From Cohnella hashimotonis (GTDB lineage: Bacteria > Bacillota > Bacilli > Paenibacillales > Paenibacillaceae): a DNA stretch of 64,000 nt. The number at the start of each line of letters is the position of its first letter. The first letter of the stretch is position 1. Below, one piece after another: positions 25,285 to 34,408 of this stretch. The notes under the pieces were generated by a model. It was not told where the DNA came from, made no database searches, and saw only the letters and a list, made by a program, of their open reading frames with translations. The position numbers and the translations under genes were made by a program. Where the stretch lies: assembly GCF_030014955.1 (NCBI RefSeq), contig NZ_JAGRPV010000001.1:7564001-7628000 (forward strand), in the 5' to 3' direction.

Positions 25285-26499
25285 CTAGGCCGCGAGCCGC
25301 GCCGCCGCACGTGCAGCCTTACGGCTTGCCGCCGTAGCGACGGCAGCCACAGCGAGCAACAGCAGCGCGAAGCCGGCCAGCACCCACCGCGACTCGTCGC
25401 CGCCCAGGGCGTCCAGGCTCCAGCCGACGAGCTTCGGCAGCACCGCGCCGCCAAGGAGGCCGCACGCGATGAGCAGGCTCGTCGTGCGCTCCGTCATGCC
25501 GGGCGCGTAGCGGTTCGCGAAGACGAGCGCGATCGCGAACATACCGCTCATCGCGAGGCCCGCGACGGCCGCCAGCGCGAACATCGGCGCCGCGCCGCCG
25601 AAGAAGCCCATCAAGATGAAGGCGAGAGCGGCGATTCCGCACATCGACATCAGATAAGACGTGCTGCCGATCCTGTCGGCCAGATGTCCGGCGAACAGCC
25701 GACCGATCGTCATGGCGCCCCAGAACACGCCGAGCGCCAGCGCCGCGGTCGCCTCCGTGATGCCGCCCTCCTGGACGAGCAGCGTCGGCAGGTAGTGGGC
25801 GTAGCTCATCTCGAAGCCGACATAGAGAAAGAAAAACGCAGTGCACGCGATTAGCACCCAGCGCGCCGGACCCGTGCCGAGCAGCGGGAGCCTCGCAGGA
25901 GGCTGCCGTCTCTTGCCGGGCGCATCCGCTTGTGCGGCGCCGGCCGGCGCGGCGTCCAGAATCTTCGGCCAGAAGATAGCCCACAGGATGACAGTCGCCG
26001 CCGCCAGAGCGCCCACCACGCCGAATGCGAGCCGCCACCGGTCGATGTCGATGAGCAGCGCCCCGACGAGCGGCATGACGAGCGCGCCCAAGCCGAACGA
26101 TACCTCGACGCGGCTCATCGCCACGTTCGCTCGCTCGCCGGCGGAGCCGATAATAAACGAGCCGACGACCGCTTCCGTAATTCCGAATCCAAAGCCCGCG
26201 ACCGGTCCCAGGACGAGCATCGCGCCCCAGGGCGGCGCCAGCGTATATGCGATCTCTGCCGCAGCGCTCAGCGAGATCGCGCCGAGCAGCAGCGTGCGTC
26301 TGCCGAGCCTGCGCATCAGCCAAGGCGCGAAGAGCGTACCCGCGAGGCCCCCGAGAAATTGATTCATGACGAGCTGACCGCCGTCCCCATAGCGCACGCC
26401 GTACGCGCCGACCATCGGCTCCATCACCGCGCCGACCACGAGCTGGCCGAGGCCGACCGTCAGATACGCCAGACATCCTAACCAAATAAGCCGAATCAT
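25285..26499 (-). CDS. MFS transporter
   Basis: A 404-residue major facilitator with 12 predicted TM helices. The family loop between helices 2 and 3 is seen in FAPWLMRRLGRRTLLLG, and its second-half copy in FAGHLADRIGSTSYL. The start is ATG at 26499 (MIRLIWLGC), behind GGAAGGAG; an upstream in-frame ATG at 26589 is not used. There is a soluble Pro/Ala/Gly/Arg-rich loop between helices 6 and 7. The substrate is not deducible; sugar or drug export and uptake are all possible. Confidence 0.9.
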   Translation of the reverse strand: MIRLIWLGCLAYLTVGLGQLVVGAVMEPMVGAYGVRYGDGGQLVMNQFLGGLAGTLFAPWLMRRLGRRTLLLGAISLSAAAEIAYTLAPPWGAMLVLGPVAGFGFGITEAVVGSFIIGSAGERANVAMSRVEVSFGLGALVMPLVGALLIDIDRWRLAFGVVGALAAATVILWAIFWPKILDAAPAGAAQADAPGKRRQPPARLPLLGTGPARWVLIACTAFFFLYVGFEMSYAHYLPTLLVQEGGITEATAALALGVFWGAMTIGRLFAGHLADRIGSTSYLMSMCGIAALAFILMGFFGGAAPMFALAAVAGLAMSGMFAIALVFANRYAPGMTERTTSLLIACGLLGGAVLPKLVGWSLDALGGDESRWVLAGFALLLLAVAAVATAASRKAARAAARLAA

Positions 26500-26732
26500 G
26501 AAAAGCAAACTCCTTCCGACCCGCCGCCTTCCGGCGAATCTTTTCCGTCGAGCCCCTCCATCATAGCACGGCGTCCGCGCGAAGGTCATGACGCATTTGG
26601 CCGTTCCTGTCGCCGATTTTGATCGCCGATGCGTCTTCGCGCCCTGTCCCGTCCGGACGTTCCCCTTTATAATAGATACCGGACAGCTTCACTCCACGGA
26701 GTAACGATCAGACAGCTAGGGGGCCCGCCGCG

Positions 26733-27212
26733 ATGAACAAGCCGCAATTCCATATCTGGCCGATGTCCGAATCGGACGCCGCGGCCATATGCGAATGGCG
26801 CTACCCCGCGCCGTACGAGCAGTTCCGCTGGCCGTCCTGGCATGCCATGACCCGCAGCGGCAAGGAGTTCGGAGACCCCGAGATCCGCAGGCGGCAGTAC
26901 GTTTCTATATGTGACGAAAACAGCGCGCTCGTGGGATATGCCCAGTTCTTTCCGATGGAGGGTGTCGTACGTCTCGGGATGGGCATGCGTCCAGACCGCT
27001 GCGGGAATGGCGGCGGCGCCGACTTTGCCCGCGCGATCGCGCTGGAAGCCGGACGCCGTTATCCCGGCGCGCAGATCGACCTGGAGGTCGAGACCTGGAA
27101 TACGAGGGCGGTTCGGGCCTATGAAAAGGCAGGCTTTAAATGCACGGATCGATATTCGCGCCAATCGACCCAAGGCGAGGTCAACGTCTACTGCATGGTG
27201 TTCGGCGGTTAA
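26733..27212 (+). CDS. GNAT family N-acetyltransferase
   Basis: A 159-residue acetyl-CoA-dependent transferase. The N-terminus FHIWPMSESDAAAICEW, the acetyl-CoA loop around GMRPDRCGNGGGADFARAI (a variant of the R/Q-x-x-G-x-G/A motif) and the NTRAVRAYEKAGF motif are typical of the RimI/RimJ branch. The start is ATG at 26733, behind GGGGG. It stands alone and ends in a strong shared terminator. The acceptor substrate is unknown. Confidence 0.9.
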   Translation: MNKPQFHIWPMSESDAAAICEWRYPAPYEQFRWPSWHAMTRSGKEFGDPEIRRRQYVSICDENSALVGYAQFFPMEGVVRLGMGMRPDRCGNGGGADFARAIALEAGRRYPGAQIDLEVETWNTRAVRAYEKAGFKCTDRYSRQSTQGEVNVYCMVFGG

Positions 27213-27227
27213 TGCCGTCGTCGCATA

Positions 27228-27263
27228 GAAAAACCCGCGCATCCATCCGATGCAGCGGGTTTT
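27228..27263. terminator. Bidirectional Rho-independent terminator
   Basis: AAAACCCGC plus GCATC pair with GATGC plus GCGGGTTTT around a CATCC loop. The A- and U-runs on both sides let it end both the acetyltransferase (+) and the zinc-ribbon gene (-) transcripts. Confidence 0.8.
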
Positions 27264-27270
27264 CTTCGTA

Positions 27271-27603
27271 CTAGTCGAACAGGTCGCCGAAGACGTCCAG
27301 AACGCTCTTTTTCTTCTTTTTCTTATAATAATCGCTGTTGTGCTTGCCATAGGGCTGCTGGTGCGAATCGTAGGACGGCTGCGGCGGGTAATTCGACTGC
27401 TGGGCGTAGCGCCTGCGATCGTCATCGTCGTCCCGGTAATGCCACTCGTTGTATTCGGCGCGCACTTCCCGTACGTCGTTCATCAGCTTGTCCAGCTCTC
27501 CGCGGTCCAGCCAGACGCCCTTGCAGCTCGGGCAAACGTCGATCAGAATTCCGTTTTTCTCCACCTCGCGCATGCGCGAATCCTCGCAAATCGGACAATT
27601 CAA
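27271..27603 (-). CDS. Zinc-ribbon (zf-TFIIB domain) protein
   Basis: A 110-residue protein with one N-terminal zinc ribbon: CPIC at residues 3-6 and CPSC about 22 residues later, followed by KGVWLDRGELDKLM, which is the zf-TFIIB family signature. A charged, Tyr/Gln-rich tail (DDDDDRRR, KKKKKK) and a short acidic end follow. The start is TTG at 27603, nine bases after AAAGGAGG. Proteins of this type are common and of unknown role in Firmicutes. It is convergent with the acetyltransferase and divergent from motA. Confidence 0.88.
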   Translation of the reverse strand: MNCPICEDSRMREVEKNGILIDVCPSCKGVWLDRGELDKLMNDVREVRAEYNEWHYRDDDDDRRRYAQQSNYPPQPSYDSHQQPYGKHNSDYYKKKKKKSVLDVFGDLFD

Positions 27604-27712
27604 CTTGATCTGCCTCCTTTGCCTGTTTTCCACTACTACGGATGAATGCGCTATCGGTTGCAGATTGCCTTGCGCCGCCTTTTTTTATTCACAAAAACAT
27701 ATCTTCAACCTC

Positions 27713-27740
27713 TAACAGTTTGGTTGGAAAATGTCGATAA
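27713..27740 (+). promoter_or_regulatory. SigD-like motility promoter of motAB
   Basis: TAAC (27713-27716), a 16-bp spacer and GTCGATAA (27733-27740) match the SigD consensus TAAA-N15-GCCGATAA at 3 of 4 and 7 of 8 positions. It lies 76 bp before the motA start, so the stator genes probably belong to the flagellar sigma factor regulon. Confidence 0.6.
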
Positions 27741-27815
27741 ACCTATTACCGTGTCGCTGAAGGGCCCTCTTCCGCCAGGACTAGAAATCTATAGAACATT
27801 CGGGGTGCGAACCAT

Positions 27816-28625
27816 ATGAAAAACTCTACGCTAATCGGACTCGTGCTTGGCTTCGCCTCATTGATCATCGGTATGATCCTGAAGGGCGCGCCGCTGGGAT
27901 CGCTGATCAGCAATCCGGCTGCATACGTCATTATCGTCGCAGGCACGATCGCTTCCGTCTGCATGGCCTTCCCGATGCGCGACCTCGCGAAGGTCCCCAA
28001 GCTTTTCAAGCTCATCTTCTCCGAGCCGAAGCTGCTCTCCCGCCAGGAAGTCATCGGCATGTTCGTCGACTGGGCTTCGATCACCCGCCGCGAAGGCCTC
28101 TTGGCGCTTGAAGCCCGCGTCGAAGAGATCGAGGATCCTTTTCTGAAAAGCGGAATGCGCATGATCATCGACGGCAACGACCAGGATTTCGTGCATGACG
28201 TGCTGCTCGAGGACATCTCGGCAACCGAGGATCGGCACAGATCCGGCGCCCTGATCTTCTCCCAAGCCGGCATGTACGCGCCGACGCTCGGCGTACTCGG
28301 GGCCGTCGTCGGCCTGATCGCCGCGCTCGGTCACCTTGAGGATATGGGCGAGCTCGCCCACGCCGTCGCCGGCGCGTTCGTCGCGACCGTACTCGGTATT
28401 TTCACCGGCTACGTCCTCTGGCATCCGATCGCCAACAAGCTTAAGCGCTTGTCCAAGCGCGAAGTGCAGCTGAAGCTGATGATGGTCGAAGGCCTGCTCT
28501 CCATCCAGTCCGGCGTATCAACGACGGCCATCCAGCAGAAGCTGTCCGTCTTCCTGACGCCGACCGAACGTCTGGCCATGGCCCAGAAGGAGGATTCGGA
28601 CCGTGAGCAAAAAGCATCGGCATGA
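27816..28625 (+). CDS. motA: Flagellar motor stator protein MotA
   Basis: A 269-residue proton-channel subunit of the flagellar motor. It has four TM helices (two near the N-terminus: LIGLVLGFASLIIGMIL and AYVIIVAGTIASVCMAF; two late, around GMYAPTLGVLGAVVGLIAAL and AFVATVLGIFTGYV) and a large cytoplasmic loop. The charged loop that contacts FliG is present (EIEDPFLKSGMRMIIDGND). The conserved Pro residues of helices 3 and 4 (in MYAPTLGVLG) are visible. The 3' end overlaps motB by 23 bp. MotA forms a pentamer around two MotB subunits and turns ion flow into torque. Confidence 0.95.
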   Translation: MKNSTLIGLVLGFASLIIGMILKGAPLGSLISNPAAYVIIVAGTIASVCMAFPMRDLAKVPKLFKLIFSEPKLLSRQEVIGMFVDWASITRREGLLALEARVEEIEDPFLKSGMRMIIDGNDQDFVHDVLLEDISATEDRHRSGALIFSQAGMYAPTLGVLGAVVGLIAALGHLEDMGELAHAVAGAFVATVLGIFTGYVLWHPIANKLKRLSKREVQLKLMMVEGLLSIQSGVSTTAIQQKLSVFLTPTERLAMAQKEDSDREQKASA

Positions 28626-29463
28626 AGAACACGAGGAGCACGCGGACGAATCCTGGCTCCTCCCTTACTCCGACCTCATGACGCTGCTGCTCGCGCTGTT
28701 CATCGTGCTGTACGCGGCGAGCTCGGTCAACGTTTCCAAGCTCGAGGAGCTTAGCCAGGCGTTCAAGACCGCGTTCTCCTCCGGCATCAGCATCCTGGAC
28801 AAGTCCGCCGCCGTCCAGAGCGACGCCAACGACCTGGGCAAGCGGCAGCGCGAACAGCAAGCCGATACCAACAAGGATCGCGATTCGCTGACCCGTACGG
28901 AGCAGAGCGCCCGCCAGACGCTCGCCAAGCAGGAGCAGGAGAATCTCGAGAAGCTGAAAAAGCAGCTCGACCAATATATTAAAAAAGGCGGCTTGTCGAG
29001 CCAGCTCGAGACCAACCTGAACCAGTCCCAGCTCATGATCACGATCCGGGACAACGCGCTGTTCCCGTCCGGCACCGCCAACGTGAAGCCGGAGGCACGC
29101 AAGCTGGCCGTCGCGATCGGCAACATGCTGAAGGCCTATCCCGACTATGAGATCATCGTATCGGGACACACGGACAACCAGCCGATCAGCACGTTCGAAT
29201 TCGCCTCCAACTGGGAACTCAGCTCCAAGCGCGCGATCAACTTCATGAAGATCTTGCTGGAAAACCAGGCCTTCGACCCGCGCAAATTCAGCGCGATCGG
29301 CTATGGCGAATATCGGCCGCTCGACTCGAATGACACCGATGCCGGCCGGTCCAAAAACCGCCGCGTCGAAGTCTCGATCCTGCGCAAGTACACCGACAAC
29401 ACGACGGAGAGCATGAAGCTGGACGCCATCGCGCACGAAGCCTCCGCCATCAGCGTCAATTAA
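28603..29463 (+). CDS. motB: Flagellar motor stator protein MotB
   Basis: A 286-residue stator subunit with one TM helix near the N-terminus (YSDLMTLLLALFIVLYAAS) that carries the ion-binding Asp in YSDLM. A periplasmic linker follows, which is Gln/Lys/Glu-rich and probably helical, and then an OmpA-like peptidoglycan-binding domain (about 150-260, IIVSGHTDNQPI and AIGYGEYRPL). The start is GTG at 28603, nine bases after AAGGAGG, and overlaps motA. The unit ends in a terminator at 29473-29505. A proton-type stator is suggested by the SDLM motif, but sodium is not excluded. Confidence 0.95.
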   Translation: MSKKHRHEEHEEHADESWLLPYSDLMTLLLALFIVLYAASSVNVSKLEELSQAFKTAFSSGISILDKSAAVQSDANDLGKRQREQQADTNKDRDSLTRTEQSARQTLAKQEQENLEKLKKQLDQYIKKGGLSSQLETNLNQSQLMITIRDNALFPSGTANVKPEARKLAVAIGNMLKAYPDYEIIVSGHTDNQPISTFEFASNWELSSKRAINFMKILLENQAFDPRKFSAIGYGEYRPLDSNDTDAGRSKNRRVEVSILRKYTDNTTESMKLDAIAHEASAISVN

Positions 29464-29472
29464 CTGCTTAAG

Positions 29473-29505
29473 ACCCCTTCAGTCTTCGGACGGAAGGGGG
29501 TTTTT
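29473..29505 (+). terminator. Rho-independent terminator of motAB
   Basis: ACCCCTTC pairs with GGAAGGGG, with a TCTTCGGA-type loop, followed by five U residues. It begins 10 bp after the motB stop. Confidence 0.8.
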
Positions 29506-29605
29506 ATGTATTTGAAGTCAGCCGGGAGCGACCGGTCGACGCGAGGGCGGCGCCTCTCGCAGAGCAGGCGATGGCGCCGTTCAGCGCCACCGCTTCCCCG
29601 AGCGC

Positions 29606-30442
29606 TCAGTCCACCTGCTCCTTCGCTTCCGCCTCGGGCGCCGAAGGCTCCAAGCGCTGCGCCCCCGCGCTTGCTTCCCATCTCCGCAGCAGGCCCGCCA
29701 GCTCCGCCCAGGTCACCGCCCTGCCCGCGGCCGGCGCCGGTCCTTGTACCAATCCGCGCGCGAGCAGCCACTGCAGCTCTGCCCCGTCCGCCACGCTCAT
29801 GCCCGTACGAAGCTCGTCCTGCGCTCCACCTCCGGCTCTCTTTTCCGCTTCGCCGACGCCATTCCCATTGCCATTCATTCGGCTCTCTCCTCCTTTGCCT
29901 GCCCATTCCAGCATCCGCCGCCAGATCGCCACCGTACCGCTGCCGTCCCGGCGCACCGGGTGGAGGATGCCGTCCAGGTCCTCCCAATAAGTCCACTTCC
30001 GATAAATGGCGGACCTCCCTGCGGCGTTCTCCGCCGGCTCGCATCCATGTACGAACCGCTCGGGTGAGGCGTACCGCGCAAGCCTCAGCATATGCGACTC
30101 GACGGCTTGCTCAATCGCTTCTGCCTTGGAGTCGGTACGGCTCCATCCCACCCCTTCTACGCCCGCCCCGCCGGTTCCCCAGCCGAGCTCCTCTACGCCT
30201 CTCCCTCGCCACGCATTCGTTTCGTGTACGGCGTGACAAAATGCCAGATCCCCGCGCAAGCCGTGCCGCTCGCCCGCCTCGAGATAACGCACGGCCAGGT
30301 CCGGCGCCTCGGGATTGCGCCGCGCGACGTAGCCCCGCATCTCCTCCGCCGTGCAGCGAGCAGCGCCGAGTATCGGCGTCTTGCCCGCGGCCGTCAGATC
30401 GGTCGCCTGCCTGAACCGCTCCGTCCATCCCCTTTTTCTCAA
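29606..30442 (-). CDS. Glucosaminidase-like cell-wall hydrolase domain protein
   Basis: A 278-residue protein whose first half (about 15-165) matches the endo-beta-N-acetylglucosaminidase (GH73-like) domain seen in Paenibacillaceae autolysins: PILGAARCTAEEMRGYV, GERHGLRGDLAFCHAVHET with the probable catalytic Glu, and AVESHMLRLARYAS. The second half is Gly/Ala/Glu-rich with a possible short binding motif (ELQWLLARGLVQGP), which recalls a phage-type SPOR or LysM-like tail. There is no signal peptide. The start is TTG at 30442, eight bases after GGAGGAGGGGG; a nearby ATG is out of frame. Confidence 0.7.
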   Translation of the reverse strand: MRKRGWTERFRQATDLTAAGKTPILGAARCTAEEMRGYVARRNPEAPDLAVRYLEAGERHGLRGDLAFCHAVHETNAWRGRGVEELGWGTGGAGVEGVGWSRTDSKAEAIEQAVESHMLRLARYASPERFVHGCEPAENAAGRSAIYRKWTYWEDLDGILHPVRRDGSGTVAIWRRMLEWAGKGGESRMNGNGNGVGEAEKRAGGGAQDELRTGMSVADGAELQWLLARGLVQGPAPAAGRAVTWAELAGLLRRWEASAGAQRLEPSAPEAEAKEQVD

Positions 30443-30576
30443 TTCGCATGCCCCCTCCTCCGCCACCAGGGCGGCTCGTCTACACGCCTATGTATATTCG
30501 CGTCCGGCCGCTCATTTGAACTTCTTTTGCACTCTGTTACAATAAAAATCAGTTATACCCACACCCTTGCACAATA

Positions 30577-30614
30577 TGTGAATAACTCTGTGGAAAAGCC
30601 CCGAGTTATCCACA
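30577..30614. promoter_or_regulatory. Inverted pair of DnaA boxes
   Basis: TGTGAATAA at 30577-30585 (reverse complement TTATTCACA) and TTATCCACA at 30606-30614 both match the DnaA box TTATNCACA exactly and face each other 20 bp apart. They sit before tadA in a 238-bp gap that is otherwise AT-rich and empty. Two boxes are too few for an origin; a DnaA-responsive promoter is possible. Confidence 0.55.
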
Positions 30615-30680
30615 AATCTATACACACCATGTTAACAACGAATGCATGTTCGCGGGACGAGTGAGAGGAGAACACGGTAC

Positions 30681-31139
30681 GTGACGGAAGACGAGAAGTG
30701 GATGCTGGAAGCGATCAAGCAAGCGGAGGAGGCGGAAAAACTAGGCGAGGTGCCCATCGGTGCGGTCGTCGTCAAGGAGGGGCGTATCGTTGGAGCGGGG
30801 TATAACCTGCGGGAGACGAGCCTCGATCCCACGTCTCACGCGGAGATGGTCGCCATACGGCAAGCCAGCGACTCGCTGGGCGCTTGGCGCCTGCTGGGCT
30901 GCACGCTGTACGTGACGCTCGAGCCCTGCCCGATGTGCGCCGGCGCGATTCTCCAGTCCCGCGTCGAACGGGTCGTGTACGGCGCTCCGGATCCGAAGGC
31001 GGGCTGCGTGGGCACGCTGATGGATCTGCTGCAGGACGCGCGCTTCAACCATCGTGCCGAATGGACCTCAGGTGTGCTGCAGGAGCCGTGCGCAGATTTG
31101 CTCAGGCTTTTTTTCAGGCGGCTGCGATCAAGAAAGTGA
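30681..31139 (+). CDS. tadA: tRNA-specific adenosine deaminase TadA
   Basis: A 152-residue zinc deaminase that converts adenosine 34 of tRNA-Arg(ACG) to inosine. Zinc ligands and the catalytic Glu are seen in SHAEMVAI (H-A-E) and EPCPMCAGA (P-C-x-x-C). The start is GTG at 30681 (MTEDEKWML), behind GAGAGGAG. In Bacillus tadA lies beside dnaX near the origin, but here the next gene is a Spo0E-like protein on the other strand, and there is no dnaX in view. The 3' ends of these two genes overlap by 12 bp. Confidence 0.95.
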   Translation: MTEDEKWMLEAIKQAEEAEKLGEVPIGAVVVKEGRIVGAGYNLRETSLDPTSHAEMVAIRQASDSLGAWRLLGCTLYVTLEPCPMCAGAILQSRVERVVYGAPDPKAGCVGTLMDLLQDARFNHRAEWTSGVLQEPCADLLRLFFRRLRSRK

Positions 31140-31346
31140 AGGCGGCGGCTCCCCGTCGGACTTGGCTTCGATTTTCTTCAGGCTTTGCCCTTCCATATGC
31201 ATGCGCTGCAGCTGGACGATGAGGCGGTCCGCCTCTTCGCTGACGGCGACGATCTCCGGATCGGTCAGCTTGTCCAGCTGGGAGGCCATCTCGCACAGCC
31301 TGCGCTGGAGCAGCTCGAGACGATAGATTAACGGGTGGGGATCCAA
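31128..31346 (-). CDS. Spo0E-like aspartyl-phosphate phosphatase
   Basis: A 72-residue helical protein. The Spo0E family signature (S-x-x-x-D-x-L-I) is seen in VSEEADRLIVQLQRM, preceded by a matching helix (EMASQLDKLTDPEI). Such proteins dephosphorylate Spo0A~P and delay sporulation; the catalytic Asp is in ADRLI. The start is TTG at 31346, eight bases after AAAGGGG. The assignment is moderate because the family is short and variable and the usual SQELD is SEEAD here. Confidence 0.7.
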   Translation of the reverse strand: MDPHPLIYRLELLQRRLCEMASQLDKLTDPEIVAVSEEADRLIVQLQRMHMEGQSLKKIEAKSDGEPPPSLS

Positions 31347-31549
31347 TGGTTCAGCCCCTTTCTGTAGTGATCGCTAAGATGCATAAGCAGCCTTGCAACC
31401 GTGCGAATGAGTATACTTATTATAAATGAAGAAGTTTTCGATTAATGTTGAATAATGTCGAGCAAAACGAGTAAATTTCTCTCATTTTTTGACACCTATT
31501 TTCTTTCAAATTTCGCAGCCTGTGCGGAATAAAGAGAGGAGCTTCGCGC

Positions 31550-32254
31550 GTGAATCGACATCTTTTGCTGGTCGAGGACGACGCCTCCCTGCATCGCGGC
31601 ATCGCGTTCACGCTGAGGCAGGAAGGCTTCGACGTGACCGGCGTCTACAAACTGGCCGAGGCCAGGTCTGCGGTAGCCGGAGGCGGACAGGCTTTCGATC
31701 TGATCGTGCTGGACGTCCAGCTTCCGGACGGGAGCGGCTTTGACTTCTGCGCGGAGCTCCGCGGAGCCCGGAACGAGACGCCGATCGTCTTTCTGACCGC
31801 GAGCGATACGGAATTGGACGTCGTGCGGGGGCTTGATCTGGGCGGGGACGATTATATTACGAAGCCTTTCCGGCTGCGAGAGTTTCTGTCCCGGATTCAC
31901 GCGGTGCTAAGGCGGCGAGGCCCGGCAGCGGATCCGAGGTCGGGGGAAGAGCCGGGGCTGTCGTCCGGCAACCTGCGCCTGCATCCCGCGGAGATGCGGC
32001 TGCTCAAGGACGGAAGCGAGGTGACGCTCAGCGTGACGGAGTTCAGGCTGCTGTCGCTGCTCATGGCCCATCCGCGCGCCGTACTGTCCAAGGAGCAGAT
32101 CTTGCGGCAGCTCTGGCAGCACGACGGGGCGTTCATCGACGACAACACGGTCGCCGTCAATGTCCGCAGGCTCAGGGAGAAGATCGAGGACGATCCCCAG
32201 CAGCCGCAAAAAATACTGACCGTGCGCGGCGCGGGGTACAAATGGAACGGATAG
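31550..32254 (+). CDS. Response regulator, OmpR family
   Basis: A 234-residue regulator with a receiver domain (acidic VEDDAS, phospho-acceptor in IVLDVQLPDGSG, Lys in YITKPF) and an OmpR winged helix (LSVTEFRLLSLLMAHPRAVL, VNVRRLREKI, VRGAGYKW). The start is GTG at 31550, behind AGAGGAG. It overlaps the kinase by 13 bp. A TTACA-N4-TGTAA palindrome before the ABC genes is its likely target and is of the type bound by BceR-like regulators, which sense antimicrobial peptides through a transporter. Confidence 0.93.
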   Translation: MNRHLLLVEDDASLHRGIAFTLRQEGFDVTGVYKLAEARSAVAGGGQAFDLIVLDVQLPDGSGFDFCAELRGARNETPIVFLTASDTELDVVRGLDLGGDDYITKPFRLREFLSRIHAVLRRRGPAADPRSGEEPGLSSGNLRLHPAEMRLLKDGSEVTLSVTEFRLLSLLMAHPRAVLSKEQILRQLWQHDGAFIDDNTVAVNVRRLREKIEDDPQQPQKILTVRGAGYKWNG

Positions 32255-33606
32255 CGGACAGCCAGCGTGACGGTGGACAAGAAGCGGGCGAGAATGCTGC
32301 GTCGGCGCAGGACAAGCCTGTCCGCACGTTCAAGCCAGGCTGGCGGCGCATGTGGCGCAGCGCGGGCGTCCGGCGATTGGTTGTCATTTTCCTGCTGGCC
32401 TTCGGAACGGCCGCGCTCCTGCTGTGGGCGTACTCGGCGTACAGCGCCGACCGGCTGCGCAAGGAGTGGATCGCCCGGGAGACGGCTGCGCTGGGCGCGC
32501 TTGCGGCGCGCGACCCGGCGCTCGCCGAGGCCTGGGCCCGGCAGCTCGGCGCGGGCGACGCCACCCCAGCGGAGGCAGCGATTGGGCGCGAGCTCGCCGC
32601 CCGCTACGGCATCGACGGCGAGCTGGACGCCGCGCTGGTCCCGCTCGTAGAACGGCGGCGTTCGCGCGAGTGGCCGCTGCTTGCCGTCGGCGTCTTTGGG
32701 CTGCTCGCCGCGCTGCTGCTCGCCCTGCTGCGCGAATCGCGGCAGCAGCTGGCCGAAGTGCGCGGCCTTGCGGGTTCGCTGGAGGCGGCCGTCAAGGAGA
32801 ACCGGCCGATGAAGTTCCGCATTTACGCCGAAGGCGAGCTGGGGCTCCTGGCGCATCAGGTCCAGGAGCTGTCGCTGCGCCTGCAGGAGACGATCGCGCA
32901 GCTGAGCCGGGACAAGGACTTCCTCCGCGATACGATCGCGGACATTTCCCACCAGCTCAAGACGCCGCTCGCCTCACTCACGGTCTACGTCGAGCTTCTT
33001 CAGGGCGGCGGGATCGGTCCGGCGGAGCAGGAGGAGTTTCTGCGGACGTGCGCACGCGAGCTGGAGCGCATGGATTGGCTCATCCAGATGCTGCTGAAGC
33101 TCGCCAGGCTGGAAGCGGGCAGTCTCCCGATGCAGCTCGAACGAGCGCCGATGGCCGACACGGTACGGATGGCGACGCATGCGATCGGTCGCCTTGCCGA
33201 GGAACGGAAGGTGGAGATCTCCCTTGATGGGCCGGCCGAGCCGGTCGTTGTGCCGCACGACCCGAGATGGCTGTCGGAAGCGTTAGCCAATCTCGTCAAG
33301 AACGCGGTCGAGCACAGCCCGCCGAGCGGCGTCGTGAAGATCGCTTGGGAGACGACGCCGATTTTTGTCCGCCTGCGGGTGACCGACCAAGGCGCCGGGA
33401 TCGATGCGCGAGACGAGCCGCATATTTTCAAGAAGTTCTATCGCGCGGCATCCGGCCAGGCAGGGGGCAGCGGCGTCGGCCTCGGTCTCCCCCTCGCCAA
33501 GACGATCGCGGAGCGGCACGGGGGGATGCTGTCGGCCGGGAAGGCCGAGGGAGGCGGCACGGTTTTCACGCTGACCCTTCCGTTGACGCAACTGCCCGTT
33601 TCGTAG
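32242..33606 (+). CDS. Sensor histidine kinase (ABC-linked two-component system)
   Basis: A 454-residue membrane kinase. TM1 is at about 44-66 (VVIFLLAFGTAALLLWAY), TM2 at about 140-160 (WPLLAVGVFGLLAALLLALL), with an external segment of about 70 residues between them. That is longer than in BceS-type intramembrane kinases (about 4-12 residues), so this kinase may sense directly. A HAMP-like region follows, then H-box DISHQLKTPLASL and a full HATPase (LVKNAVEHSPP, DQGAGID, GVGLGLPLAKTI). It is co-translated with the response regulator and precedes the ABC transporter genes. Confidence 0.93.
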   Translation: MERIADSQRDGGQEAGENAASAQDKPVRTFKPGWRRMWRSAGVRRLVVIFLLAFGTAALLLWAYSAYSADRLRKEWIARETAALGALAARDPALAEAWARQLGAGDATPAEAAIGRELAARYGIDGELDAALVPLVERRRSREWPLLAVGVFGLLAALLLALLRESRQQLAEVRGLAGSLEAAVKENRPMKFRIYAEGELGLLAHQVQELSLRLQETIAQLSRDKDFLRDTIADISHQLKTPLASLTVYVELLQGGGIGPAEQEEFLRTCARELERMDWLIQMLLKLARLEAGSLPMQLERAPMADTVRMATHAIGRLAEERKVEISLDGPAEPVVVPHDPRWLSEALANLVKNAVEHSPPSGVVKIAWETTPIFVRLRVTDQGAGIDARDEPHIFKKFYRAASGQAGGSGVGLGLPLAKTIAERHGGMLSAGKAEGGGTVFTLTLPLTQLPVS

Positions 33607-33610
33607 CTTC

Positions 33611-33664
33611 CTTACAGATCTGTAAGCGGCGGCCCCTTCTCCTGTAAGGTTGAGCCCCTATACT
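33611..33664 (+). promoter_or_regulatory. BceR-like operator and weak promoter of ABC genes
   Basis: CTTACAGATCTGTAAG (33611-33626) is a perfect 16-bp palindrome of the form TTACA-N4-TGTAA. The half-site TGTAAG recurs 22 bp, about two DNA turns, downstream at 33643-33648. A -10 TATACT lies at 33659-33664 without a recognisable -35, as expected for an activator-dependent promoter. Confidence 0.7.
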
Positions 33665-33703
33665 GAACCTCGTGATCAGTTAGACTGCAATCGCGAGGAA
33701 AGG

Positions 33704-34404
<701 letters not shown>

Positions 34405-34408
<4 letters not shown>

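Noticed and set aside
30111..30449. ATG behind the strong GGAGGAGGGGG site before the glucosaminidase-like gene
   Set aside because: That ATG is out of frame with the domain; the in-frame TTG at 30442 lies at the proper distance from the same site.
30500..30680. Replication origin
   Set aside because: Only two DnaA boxes are present and no dnaA, dnaN or AT-rich unwinding element with box arrays was found.
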